Origin: Clostridium manihotivorum
GTDB lineage: Bacteria > Bacillota > Clostridia > Clostridiales > Clostridiaceae
NCBI RefSeq assembly: GCF_004015185.1
Contig: NZ_CP025746.1
Coordinates: 4,481,776 to 4,545,775, forward strand
Direction: 5' to 3'
Length of the DNA: 64,000 nucleotides
Part shown: in pieces, positions 19,526 to 27,718 of the stretch
Position numbering within the stretch: the first letter of the stretch is position 1
Layout of the letters: the number at the start of each line of letters is the position of its first letter
Position numbers and translations under genes: made by a program
Notes under the pieces: model-generated
What the model saw: the letters and a program-made list of their open reading frames with translations, nothing else
Told to the model about the DNA's origin: nothing
The model's database searches: none

Positions 19526-20084
19526 TGTCATTGAATTCAATCTGTGATGAAATACCATCAAGTACCTTCTTTTTATCATCTTTTGTTAGTGCCTTCCCAA
19601 CTGTTCCCTTAGCAGCCGATACTAGCTTTGAAGTTTTATTAGCATCCTTAAAGTTCCAACTTACTTCATACTGACCCTTTTGAATTCTTACAAGCTTTTT
19701 CGCTTTTGTATTCTTTGATATCTTAACAGAGTACTCGTTACTATTATTTTGTAAGATATCTCCGTTTTCCTCATCCTTTTTATCAGATAAGTTATTGTTG
19801 ATGTCTTTCCACTTACCATTCTCAAGATAATGAACTGGAACCGGATAGACTACAGCTTGATAGGTTTTATCCTCTTTTAGAAAGTACTTAACGTTTTTTT
19901 CTCTTTTATCTGTTATTTCAGAAATAATATTTGTCTCTGGCTTCTCTTGACCTTCAGTATTATTGTTTAAAGCTTCCGCATTTATTTGTTCTTCCGTTTC
20001 AGCTTTTACAGTTGAAAATGGAATTATTGTAAAAGTCATTATGAATGCCAACATTCCTGAAATAAGCCTTTTTTTAATGCTCAT
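19526..20084 (-). pseudogene. Main RHS toxin, N-terminal secretion part
   Basis: This is the 5' end of the gene continued at 12472-18321. It starts at an ATG with AGGGGGAC upstream. Residues 1-28 form a signal peptide (basic start, hydrophobic LISGMLAFIMTFTIIPFS, cleavage after a VKA-type site). The mature part is rich in Glu, Asn and Lys and contains VYPVPVHYLENGKWKDINN, typical of the N-terminal region of wall-associated RHS proteins. The frame enters the IS630 copy at 19523 and stops at 19482, so the expressed fragment would be a secreted 200-residue stub. Confidence 0.85.
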
Positions 20085-20778
20085 GAAGTCCCCCTTAAAT
20101 CCTCTTTTGTTAAGTTAATTAGTGTATCAAATTTATCCTAAATCCTTTCACCTCCTTTACGAACAGTTTAACATATACTATTTTTCTCCACTATTTATTT
20201 GGATTTTTTTAGTTTATGTAATTACTGGTAGTTAAAGATAGATATAAACTCCTATGTTTACTTCTTGTTTATGTTGATTTTAGTTAAATCATTTATGATT
20301 TTTATACCTATAAAGATTTAATTTATCATTTCTATTGTGGCTACCTCTTCCATAATTTCATATAAAATCTCAAATAAGCTATTATATTCTTAACCAAGCT
20401 TTTTTATAATAAATTATAAATTTGTAGCTTATTTTCTTTAAAAACCAAAAGAGACCATATGACTAGAATTATCAATGATGTAGTCTGCTTTTAACACTTA
20501 GAAAAAGAAGTTTTAAAACTGAGTTTATATTGCTTTGCATCTGCTACAACATTAACAAATTATATTAAACAACACAAAATGAAATCTCCACAAAATTGAT
20601 TTAATATTTCAATTTTGTGGAGATTTCCCTCTTTAATCCGAAAAGGAGCATCGCTCCTAATTAAAAATTAATCATTTCGCGACACTCTCTTTTAAAAATT
20701 TAACAATATAACAATTTAAGAACTTAAGAACTTAAGAATTTATAGTTTCTATGCGGCTTTGCCAGGTTATTAATAAAA
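20085..20778. other. Leader region of the RHS gene and intergenic space
   Basis: No gene supported. On the minus strand an AAAGGAGGTGA sequence, a perfect match to the end of 16S rRNA, lies at 20148-20158, about 65 bases before the RHS start and far from any usable start codon. Such isolated strong Shine-Dalgarno sites in 5' leaders are known as mRNA-stabilising sites in bacilli. The part nearer 20700 contains short direct repeats (AAGAACTT) and one strong terminator (listed separately). Confidence 0.4.
20581..20627 (-). terminator. Strong bidirectional terminator
   Basis: GAAATCTCCACAAAATTGA and TCAATTTTGTGGAGATTTC are perfect complements of 19 bases around a nine-base loop. On the minus strand it is followed by ATTTTGTG. 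It lies 150 bases after the stop of the EutH-like gene. Confidence 0.8.
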
Positions 20779-21867
20779 CTAACCCTTAATTTTCTTTTGT
20801 TTTTTTGTCACCGCTATTGCTAAAATCACTGCACATATTCCTGCAGTTAGTTTACCAACAATCATTGGAAATATCATATTTGAACTCACTCCAGCTGTAA
20901 AACCTAACTGACCACCAAAAACAGAAGCAGCACTGACTGCAAAGGCTATGTTTATTAGCTTTCCTCTATCATCCATTTCTTTCAGTAAGCCCAAGGTAGG
21001 AATCACGTTTGCTAAGGAAGAGATGATTCCAATTACTGAAGTTTCATTTACTTTTAGTATGTTCCCTAAACTTTTTAGCTTTTTATTAAGCAGTTTATTT
21101 AAAAAGTGTACCATAGGAAAAGCTCCTGCCAGCATTATTGCGATAGAACCAACAGTTTTTATGCCATCATATATTGATGCCATACCTTTAACTAAGGTTA
21201 TCCCTGTAGTTGCTTCTAGTATAGCAAACACTGTTCCTACTGTAACAAGTATCATTATCAGCTTCGCAAAGATAACAAAGCCCTTAATCATTTTTTTAGG
21301 TCTTGCAAGTAATCCAAAAGCTAAAAGTAAAGCTAAGATTATTATTGGCACTAGATTGTGAAAAATCATAGATAGCTTAAAGCCTGCTACAATCCCCCCA
21401 GCTATACATCCTAGAGGTATTGTAACTATTCCAGAAAGTATACCTTTAGCAAAAACTTCATGGTCTTCTTTCTCTATAATTCCTAGAGCAACAGGAATTG
21501 TAAATACTATGGTAGCTCCCATCATAGAACCCAAAAGTATTCCAGAGAATAAACCAGCTTCTCTTGTTTTAGCAAGCTCTATTGCTAAAGGGTACCCTCC
21601 CATATCTAAGGCCAGCAAAGAAGTGGCAAACATCGATGGATCAGCTCCTAGGAATGAATATATAGGAACAACTATAGGCTTAAGAAGCTTGGCCATTATC
21701 GGTGCCAAAGCTATAATTCCGATCATAGAGATGGCTAAACTCCCCATAGTTAAGAAACCTTCATCAAATTTTCGCCCGTAACCTCTTTTATTTCCTGTAA
21801 TTTTGTCTACAGCTCCTATAACCATAAATACTGCCATTATGGAAACTATTATTTTATTTACATCCAT
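20779..21867 (-). CDS. eutH: EutH-family ethanolamine permease-like protein
   Basis: A 362-residue polytopic membrane protein with about ten hydrophobic segments, matching EutH in length and signature stretches. Seen here are FLGADPSMFATSLLALDMGGYP near residues 73-94, a LLGSMMGATIVFTIPVALG segment and SAASVFGGQLGFTAGV near residue 320. EutH takes up ethanolamine (protonated or neutral) for breakdown by ethanolamine ammonia-lyase. The start has AGGAG seven bases upstream. No other eut genes are in the window: it stands alone between the RHS locus and an acetyltransferase, so uptake may feed enzymes encoded elsewhere. Family assignment is solid; substrate is by homology. Confidence 0.85.
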   Translation of the reverse strand: MDVNKIIVSIMAVFMVIGAVDKITGNKRGYGRKFDEGFLTMGSLAISMIGIIALAPIMAKLLKPIVVPIYSFLGADPSMFATSLLALDMGGYPLAIELAKTREAGLFSGILLGSMMGATIVFTIPVALGIIEKEDHEVFAKGILSGIVTIPLGCIAGGIVAGFKLSMIFHNLVPIIILALLLAFGLLARPKKMIKGFVIFAKLIMILVTVGTVFAILEATTGITLVKGMASIYDGIKTVGSIAIMLAGAFPMVHFLNKLLNKKLKSLGNILKVNETSVIGIISSLANVIPTLGLLKEMDDRGKLINIAFAVSAASVFGGQLGFTAGVSSNMIFPMIVGKLTAGICAVILAIAVTKKQKKIKG

Positions 21868-22030
21868 ATTGCTTCTCCTATAATACTTAAATAATTTTCT
21901 TGTCCATTATAAATAAAAATATATAATATCATAAATTTTATTATGAAGGAGTGCCTACAGATAGTAAAGTCTAATATATTAGATATAACTAATAATATTA
22001 TTAAAATTAAGTAGTTATGAAGGATATGTT

Positions 22031-22127
22031 ATACAGGGAACCAACTTCAACTATTAATTTATACATGCCACGGAAGCCGGGATCTTATAACAAGTATAAA
22101 TTAAGTTTTCATAAAGATTCCCTATAA
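22031..22127. repeat. Inverted-repeat element, copy 1
   Basis: About 97 bp with near-terminal complementary ends (AGGGAACC at one end, GATTCCCTATA at the other) and an internal perfect pair TTAATTTATAC / GTATAAATTAA. It can fold into one long interrupted hairpin. The same element with a 7-bp longer loop is at 36692-36795. It lies between two convergent-or-tandem genes in intergenic DNA and has no coding capacity. It resembles a MITE or a dispersed structured RNA. Confidence 0.75.
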
Positions 22128-22166
22128 GAGTGAGCCATTAGAACTAAATAATTTTTCTAATATATT

Positions 22167-22760
22167 TTACAAAAGCACTTTAAGATCAACTTCTTTATTT
22201 ATATATTTCTCTCTAAACTCTTCTTCCAGCATACTTAGAGTAACTAAATCATAGTAACTATGATTAAAATACCAACCATCTCTTTTTATTCCTTCTTTTT
22301 TAAAGCCAGCCTTCCCATAAACATGAATAGCACGCTCATTGAATTCTAGAGCTTCAAGTTCAATTCTATGCAGGTTAAGCATACCAAAGCCATAGTTAAG
22401 AGCTAATATTAAAGCCTCGCTTCCATACCCTTTGCTAAAGTTCTCTTTTTTGAATATTCCTACTCTAAGACTGGCACTTCTATTATTTCTATTTATGTCG
22501 TTAATTACAATCTCTCCAACTAACTCATCTGAAGCTTTTGAAAACATTAAAAAATCTACTCTGGTATTGTCTGTAGAAATATCCTCCAGATATCTTTCTA
22601 CATTTTCTTTACAAAATACCTGTTGAGTTCCTGTAAATATTACTGACTCTATATCGCCTTCCTCATTAAAGCTCTTCCAATACTCATCTTTATATTCCAA
22701 GCCTAACTTTTTTAAATATACCTTTTCACCCTTTAGCTCCAAAAAACTTTTAAAATTCAT
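22167..22760 (-). CDS. GNAT N-acetyltransferase (RimJ/RimL-like)
   Basis: A 197-residue protein with the layout of RimJ/RimL-type acetyltransferases. An N-terminal LKGEKVYLKKLGLEYKDEYW strand is followed by VGEIVINDINRNNRSASLRVG, the acetyl-CoA pyrophosphate loop (FSKGYGSEALILAL, near residue 115) and the C-terminal LEFNERAIHVYGKAGFKKEG. It would transfer acetyl from acetyl-CoA to an amine, for example a ribosomal protein N-terminus or an antibiotic; the substrate is unknown. The ribosome binding site is GGAGG. It stands as a single gene, preceded and followed by hairpins. Confidence 0.85.
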   Translation of the reverse strand: MNFKSFLELKGEKVYLKKLGLEYKDEYWKSFNEEGDIESVIFTGTQQVFCKENVERYLEDISTDNTRVDFLMFSKASDELVGEIVINDINRNNRSASLRVGIFKKENFSKGYGSEALILALNYGFGMLNLHRIELEALEFNERAIHVYGKAGFKKEGIKRDGWYFNHSYYDLVTLSMLEEEFREKYINKEVDLKVLL

Positions 22761-22838
22761 ATTCTTTCCTCCATCTCATAAATTCTAATTAAAATAAAGC
22801 TTCTGTAAGCTCCCATGTTTAAAAAATAACCAAAGAAA

Positions 22839-22877
22839 AAAGTATTGTAAACTTAAGCATATTTACAATACTTTTCA
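22839..22877 (-). terminator. Terminator after the CD3324-like gene
   Basis: AAAGTATTGTAAA and TTTACAATACTTT are perfect complements around a ten-base loop, with A/T runs on both sides. It lies 57 bases after the stop of 22934-23221. Confidence 0.75.
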
Positions 22878-22933
22878 TATAATAATTCGATTATAATCTA
22901 TTAAAATCAAACTTCTCAATCTCATATATATTT

Positions 22934-23221
22934 CTATGTTGAATTTGAGCATTTCTTTTTCTGTTCACATATTATCCTTCTTATACTTTTATCAGAAAGA
23001 TAAAACTCGCTTGAAAGCTCCATTATTGTAGCTCCCTTTAAATACTTAGAATATATGTCTTTGTTTCTCACATCAAGCATATTCCTCGTACCGCTTTTTT
23101 CTCCCCAGGACTTTTCTTTTCCTACCTTCCTAGGTATATATAAATATTCTCCATCTATATATTGTTGAATTATTTCTACTATTTCAATTGGCAATACCTT
23201 ATCTGCCTTACTATATTTCAT
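22934..23221 (-). CDS. CD3324/Mor-like helix-turn-helix protein
   Basis: A 95-residue protein with the signature of a clostridial family related to the phage Mu Mor activator. Seen here: KADKVLPIEIVEIIQQYIDGEYLYIPRK at the N-terminus, then WGEKSGTRN, a run of charged residues, and a C-terminal helix-turn-helix (GATIMELSSEFYLSDKSIRRII, residues about 63-86). Such small proteins probably bind DNA. The ATG has GGAGGAG about seven bases upstream. The gene directly follows a long folded region at 23245-23665 on the same strand, with no terminator between them, so the folded RNA may be its leader. Confidence 0.75.
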   Translation of the reverse strand: MKYSKADKVLPIEIVEIIQQYIDGEYLYIPRKVGKEKSWGEKSGTRNMLDVRNKDIYSKYLKGATIMELSSEFYLSDKSIRRIICEQKKKCSNST

Positions 23222-23244
23222 AACCCTACTCCTCCCAAATTTAA

Positions 23245-23665
23245 CTTGGTCAAAGCAAAGGCCCAGAAAACATAGTAACTATATTGCTTATTAAAACCCT
23301 GCGGAAATATTCTAGTGGTATCATCCACCGTAACCTATTTCATTAAAAATTACTAACGTAATTTTCACGAATCTGTCTCTTACAACCCTATGTAATCCTA
23401 AGTTGAAAGATTTAAGGTAACTTTTTACTACCTTAGCAAAATAAGCTTTGTCTTTATACGTTAAATTACAAGCTTAAAACTTAGTTGAATCTAAATAGTT
23501 TTTACCAAATAGTAAAATACCTTCAGCTATTCAATGAAATTAGGCTCCGCACAAAGCATAGCCGACTCTGTCTTATGGCCTTTGCACGGAGTAACTTGAG
23601 ATCCTGAATTTATACTATAAACCATCAAATCTCCCCCTTTCGTAGCATTACTGCTAGGTTATATA
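23245..23665 (-). ncRNA. Large structured RNA or 5' leader of the CD3324-like gene, family unknown
   Basis: The minus strand of this 420-base gap has many nested complementary segments and no coding frame. Local hairpins: 23545-23556 with 23580-23591 (12 pairs, one G-U); 23413-23435 (TAAGGTA/TACCTTA); 23442-23450 with 23469-23476; 23346-23365; 23315-23328 (GTGG/CCAC). The segment 23398-23404 pairs with 23478-23484 and encloses two of these hairpins as a three-way junction. The ends can pair over 320 bases: 23577-23585 (GCAAAGGCC on the minus strand) with 23255-23263. That long-range pairing competes with the first local hairpin. A promoter lies just upstream. It does not look like RNase P RNA, tmRNA or 6S RNA. 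The raiA-type clostridial RNA is the first known family I would test. Confidence 0.6.
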
Positions 23666-23670
23666 GTTTA

Positions 23671-23699
23671 ATATTACAATTTTAATTAGCAATTTGCAA
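23671..23699 (-). promoter_or_regulatory. Promoter for the structured RNA
   Basis: On the minus strand TTGCAA (23694-23699), a 17-base spacer and TAATAT (23671-23676) make a good sigma-A-type promoter. The transcript would start near 23664 and run into the folded region. A perfect 14-bp palindrome, TACTGCTAGCAGTA, lies just upstream at 23715-23728, and half of it (ACTGCTAG) recurs near 23650, so a regulator may bind here. Confidence 0.55.
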
Positions 23700-23881
23700 T
23701 TGTAATATATAAGATACTGCTAGCAGTATTCTATAAAATAGCCTCCACCTGGAAAGCATGCTTAACTTTCACAACACTCATCTTATTGAGATTATAGAGC
23801 TTCTGAGCTTCTAGCTTAACTATGAATTTTCTATGAAAAAGACAAGTTTTTTTCATTATACTTTCCGTTACATTATTCATA

Positions 23882-23921
23882 ATAAAAATAGCTAATGCCC
23901 TTCGACATTAGCTATTTTTAT
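23882..23921 (-). terminator. Strong bidirectional terminator after the SGNH hydrolase gene
   Basis: ATAAAAATAGCTAATG and CATTAGCTATTTTTAT are perfect complements of 16 bases around an eight-base loop. It lies 20 bases after the stop of 23942-24667. Confidence 0.9.
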
Positions 23922-23941
23922 GGATGAAAGATTATGTTTTT

Positions 23942-24667
23942 TTAATTTACCGTTCCCTGTAGTACAAAATCATACTTTTCTCTTAAAAAACTTAATATAG
24001 TATTTGCAATTAAGGTATGCCCTTCTGAATTGGGATGTATTCCATCTACACACAAAAACTTTTTATAATCCATACACTTAAGAAATTCTGATCTTACATC
24101 TATTAAGGTAGTTTTAGTTTTTTCTGCTACCTCTTTTATAGTTTCATTATACATACTGTGCCACTTATATATTATATCTTCTGTACCTAACCACTTTAGG
24201 ATATTATCCTGAAAACTCTTATCGTTTCTTGTGATCCACTTAAAATATCTCTCAGAATCTAGTGGTGGCAAAGTCATCAATATTGGTGTTGCTCCAGAAC
24301 TTTTTACAGTATCAATCATATTCAAAAGTATATCTTTAAAAGTTGGGATATCTGTGTTAGGCTGATGATCTTCAGTAGGCTTTTCAGCTACATCCTTCCA
24401 ATTAAAATCACAGTCATTACCTCCAAATTCTATAAGAACTATATCTGGAGATTTCTTTATTACATCACCGTAGATCTTGCTTATGCCTCTTTTAATTGTA
24501 TTGCCAAACCTTCCAGCATTATATACTGTTCCATTAATACTGGTGCTTACAAGATTCACAAAACAATCCTTAATGTTTGTATATCTTGATTTTTCATTGT
24601 CATATACCACTCCTCTAGTAATAGAGTCCCCATATGCTACTACATTATATTTTTCTTTAACATCCAT
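23942..24667 (-). CDS. SGNH/GDSL-type hydrolase (esterase/lipase)
   Basis: A 241-residue single-domain SGNH hydrolase. The four blocks are present: block I YGDSITRG with the nucleophile serine (near residue 15), block II Gly in YNAGRFGNT, block III GGND, and block V DGIHPNSEGH with the Asp-His pair near the C-terminus. No signal peptide, so it is probably cytoplasmic and acts on an ester such as a short-chain acyl or lysophospholipid substrate. I chose the ATG at 24665-24667, six bases after GAGGTG; a GTG three codons earlier lies inside that site. It follows the 24696-25001 gene by 28 bases and likely shares its transcript. Confidence 0.85.
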   Translation of the reverse strand: MDVKEKYNVVAYGDSITRGVVYDNEKSRYTNIKDCFVNLVSTSINGTVYNAGRFGNTIKRGISKIYGDVIKKSPDIVLIEFGGNDCDFNWKDVAEKPTEDHQPNTDIPTFKDILLNMIDTVKSSGATPILMTLPPLDSERYFKWITRNDKSFQDNILKWLGTEDIIYKWHSMYNETIKEVAEKTKTTLIDVRSEFLKCMDYKKFLCVDGIHPNSEGHTLIANTILSFLREKYDFVLQGTVN

Positions 24668-24695
24668 ATAAATCACCTCTTAAAATTTAAACTAA

Positions 24696-25001
24696 CTAAT
24701 TGTTGAAGGCTTGAATTTCTTTCCCATTAAGCCACATATTGAATATATCAAGTATGTCTGCTAGATTTTCAGCACCACCAAAGCCTTTAAATATTTGATT
24801 TTCTTTAAAACAGCGTACCCAACTATTTGAATCATTATGTATCACAACTGGTGTAAAATCTTTTCCTTCATATTCAGTATTAAACAAATCTATAAGTACA
24901 TTCCAATTACCGTCTTCAGCTGTGACTATTTGTATTCCTGTTCCCATGTCACCTTTTCTGTTTTTCTTATAAAGTTCTTGAAGAACATGTATATTTATCA
25001 T
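24696..25001 (-). CDS. Hypothetical protein (101 aa)
   Basis: A small soluble protein with a predicted alpha/beta layout: a basic N-terminal helix (VLQELYKKNRKGDMG), central strands (GIQIVTAEDGNWNVLIDLF) and an amphipathic end (AENLADILDIFNMWLNGKE). Start chosen at the ATG with AAAGGAG seven bases upstream; the longer frame to 25028 adds nine codons without a site. It heads a two-gene unit with the SGNH hydrolase and has a strong promoter at 25043-25070. Family not recognised. Confidence 0.6.
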   Translation of the reverse strand: MINIHVLQELYKKNRKGDMGTGIQIVTAEDGNWNVLIDLFNTEYEGKDFTPVVIHNDSNSWVRCFKENQIFKGFGGAENLADILDIFNMWLNGKEIQAFNN

Positions 25002-25042
25002 AAAAATACTCCTTTGCTTAACAAACATTTCTTATATACATA

Positions 25043-25090
25043 TTGTACCACGTAATTTCTACTAGTCAATAAGTAGTTTTAAAAACTACG
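25043..25090 (-). promoter_or_regulatory. Promoter with adjacent palindrome
   Basis: On the minus strand TTGACT (25065-25070) and TACAAT (25043-25048) are separated by 16 bases, upstream of 24696-25001. Immediately upstream is a perfect inverted repeat, GTAGTTTT/AAAACTAC with a one-base centre (25074-25090), which is a candidate operator. Confidence 0.6.
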
Positions 25091-25782
25091 TAAAATTATA
25101 CCCACATGTTTCTTCATCTTATATATATATTAATTCATTGAACCACCTTCTTCAGTGAGTTTTTTCGCATCTGCCTTTTCTGAAGGTGTGTGAACAAATT
25201 CTGGCAGGAGACATAATTTTATTTTTTAATTTTTCCTCTAAGTAGCTACTCCAAAGCCTTGATATTGGTAGATTCAGATAAGAAAAAATCTTATAATTTT
25301 CTGGACAGTAAATAAAAAAAGAGTACAGTTTATAATGATATAATCCGTACTCTTAATAGTTATTTAGTCATATATACAAGCCTAAAATAATATATTTCAT
25401 ACTTTATAGCTGTTTACAGTTTACGTCAGCTATACTAATTCATATGAGATTCCCATGAGTTCTTTGTCTTCAAAAAGCTAAAAATATAACTATACACCTA
25501 CTGAATATATATTTAGCTACCCTATTGATATGTATTAAATAAATGTTGTTACTACTTTTATATGAAATATATAGTCTGTTTAAGACTACTTAACTACTGT
25601 AAAATCATTAAGCCCTTTTACTTCTTAACAAACTGTATTTATATATTAATTTCATAACTTAGTCATAAAAAATAGCCACCCACATTTTTTTAATACATAC
25701 ATATATAGTGCTGTAAATTAATATGATACACCCTTGAATGCCTGTTTCAACTTAATCTCAACATCATTAGGAATAAGCTTAC
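25091..25782. other. Gene-free region downstream of the anti-sigma gene
   Basis: No supported gene. A minus-strand frame near 25135-25215 could encode a short C-terminal-like peptide (LPEFVHTPSEKADAKKLTEE) and may be a scrap of a decayed gene. A weak hairpin with eight-base arms AAGAGTAC/GTACTCTT lies at 25318-25353. Confidence 0.3.
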
Positions 25783-26904
25783 CTAGTATTTATCCACTAT
25801 AACTCCAAAAGTACTTGCTTTTATTGAGCTAACTTTAGATAATGCCTTAAGGTGCTCCACCGAACCTGTAACTACCACTCCTCCAATTCTTATACTCTTC
25901 TCATTGTACTTTAGTCTATTGCTTTGATCATTAGTTTCTTTAATCTCAAGTGTATTTTTTAAATTCTTAACTCCATCATCCTTATAATCATTTCTATATA
26001 TGCTTTTTACGAAACTATCTTGTGGATTATCAATCTTACAACCAATCATATCTATAGCCTTTATACCTATGGCATTGTCCTCTGACACAACTCTTCTAAA
26101 TAAACCATCTTTTCTTGTTCCATTATAACCTTCTCTTATACTTTGAGTATCCTTATCATCACTAGCTAATATAGCTTTTTTCCCTTCTTCAGAAACATCG
26201 TCTACCCAATACCAGGTTATAGTTATTCCACTTGGAATGATTTTTTGAATTTCTTCTATGCTATAATATTTATCAAAAGACAGCGCCATTTCTGCTACCT
26301 TTTTATCATCAACTTGATTTAGTTTTGATATATCATTTCTATACAAATCCTTGTAATCACTGAAGGGATAGAAAAATATCATCCTTCTTTGCCCTACACT
26401 GTTGAAAAAATCTACATCCTTGAGCTTGTCATGAACACTACCTGGTGAAAGAGTTGAAATTCCATTTCCTGATTCACTAACAGAAGTATATTGCTCCCTT
26501 TCTGACGGAAGCATTTCTTTTAAATTGAACCCTCTCTCTATGGGCTCAGTGGCAACTAGATTTTTTTCTATAACCTTATAAGTATCAATTTTTATATTGC
26601 CCGAAAGAAAACCTTTTAGGTAGGTATCCTGGGTCAAATATTGATCTGGATGCATTATTTCATACTCTTTCTCTATATCATTAACGATTAGGCTTTTCTT
26701 ATCTGATAATTTTATATCTATTTTATTGATTACTTTATCTATTACAACTCTACTCATCCCAACATATATTAGAGATAATATGACTAAAATTATGCTTACC
26801 GTTATAGCAATTGATTTCACCCTAGCGGCAAAGATAATCTTTCTATTTTTTTTGCTCTTTTTATCAAACAACTCATCTAGCTTATTTTCAATATCATCTT
26901 TCAT
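25783..26904 (-). CDS. Membrane anti-sigma factor (Sigma_reg_N/Sigma_reg_C type)
   Basis: A 373-residue protein with a cytosolic N-terminus of about 26 residues, one membrane segment (ITVSIILVILSLIYVG) and a large outside domain. The N-terminal part (IENKLDELFDKKSKKNRK) and the C-terminal domain (ITWYWVDDV near residue 215, VTGSVEHLKALSKVSSIKA near the end) match the paired regions of Firmicute sigma-factor regulators. It would hold the cognate ECF sigma factor inactive at the membrane until an outside signal is sensed. Its start overlaps the sigma gene by 11 bp, so translation is coupled. The ribosome binding site is GGGAGG. Confidence 0.8.
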   Translation of the reverse strand: MKDDIENKLDELFDKKSKKNRKIIFAARVKSIAITVSIILVILSLIYVGMSRVVIDKVINKIDIKLSDKKSLIVNDIEKEYEIMHPDQYLTQDTYLKGFLSGNIKIDTYKVIEKNLVATEPIERGFNLKEMLPSEREQYTSVSESGNGISTLSPGSVHDKLKDVDFFNSVGQRRMIFFYPFSDYKDLYRNDISKLNQVDDKKVAEMALSFDKYYSIEEIQKIIPSGITITWYWVDDVSEEGKKAILASDDKDTQSIREGYNGTRKDGLFRRVVSEDNAIGIKAIDMIGCKIDNPQDSFVKSIYRNDYKDDGVKNLKNTLEIKETNDQSNRLKYNEKSIRIGGVVVTGSVEHLKALSKVSSIKASTFGVIVDKY

Positions 26905-27406
26905 AATTAAATTCCTCCCACAGCTTCATAAATTGCTTTCTTGCTCTAAATAAATAGTTTTTTACAACACTATCATTCATATCTAACAAGGCACTTATTT
27001 CTTTATATGTTAGTCCCATATCATATTTCATCAAGAGAAGATTTTTAAAAACAGGCTTAACAGCCTCCATAACTGTCGCAATTTGTCCTTTTATTTCCTT
27101 GGAAATTATGAGACTTTCGCAGTTTTCTTCTCCCATAAGGTTGTTTATAAAAGCCTCATCATCGGTATTAATAACAGGACTTCTTGATTTTTTTCTACAT
27201 AAATCATAAAACTCGTTTAAGGCTACTCTAAATAACCATGAATCAATTTTTCTAACATTTATACCTTCTAGATTGGCCATTAATTTAATGAAGGTGTTCT
27301 GAATTATATCTTCAGCATCATGATGACTAGAGCCGTTCTTTATTAGGTATTTATACAATATTAGAAACTTCTCTTTTAAAATCTTATTAAATTCTTCATT
27401 ATCCAT
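26894..27406 (-). CDS. RNA polymerase ECF sigma factor (sigma-70 family)
   Basis: A 170-residue ECF sigma factor. Region 2 spans about residues 10-75 with DAEDIIQNTFIKLMANLE and a DSWLFRVALNEFYDLCRKK core-binding and -10 recognition stretch. Region 4 spans about residues 110-165 with MGLTYKEISALLDMNDSVVKNYLFRARK, a helix-turn-helix for -35 recognition. It is paired with the anti-sigma gene immediately downstream. ECF factors of this type usually control their own operon and cell-envelope responses. The ribosome binding site is TAGGAG. Confidence 0.9.
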   Translation of the reverse strand: MDNEEFNKILKEKFLILYKYLIKNGSSHHDAEDIIQNTFIKLMANLEGINVRKIDSWLFRVALNEFYDLCRKKSRSPVINTDDEAFINNLMGEENCESLIISKEIKGQIATVMEAVKPVFKNLLLMKYDMGLTYKEISALLDMNDSVVKNYLFRARKQFMKLWEEFNYER

Positions 27407-27525
27407 TAACTTCTCCTAGCAATATGATAACCTTTAGTTATGGTTAATTTGGAAATAGTACTATAGCGGCGCCTGATTATAAGTATTAATACCTTTCATA
27501 TAATTGACGTTTATCCCCATAAAAA

Positions 27526-27619
27526 GTTAGCAGCTTTTTATAAGTTTTTATGTAAAATTTATTATAGATTATTATAAAGACGTAAAGAAGCCGCTAACTA
27601 TCATATTTAGCGACTTCTT
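27526..27619 (-). terminator. Terminator with two competing hairpins
   Basis: One hairpin (27585-27619) pairs AAGAAGCCGCTAA with TTAGCGACTTCTT and is followed on the minus strand by TTCTTTAC; it lies 100 bases after the stop of the acetyltransferase gene. A second, larger pairing uses the same GCCGCTAAC segment with GTTAGCAGCTT at 27526-27536. The two cannot form together. Confidence 0.6.
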
Positions 27620-27718
27620 AAAGGTATGTATTTACATACTTTAAAAACACATAAGGAATTTTTGCTGAAGATTTATTTCCTATAGCTTTCAATCTGAATA
27701 AATAGAAGCTATTTATAT

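Noticed and set aside
23245-23665. Possibility that the folded region is a group I intron, RNase P RNA or tmRNA
   Set aside because: I looked for the P7/P3-like core, the RNase P conserved regions and the tRNA-like ends of tmRNA and saw none in the right order.
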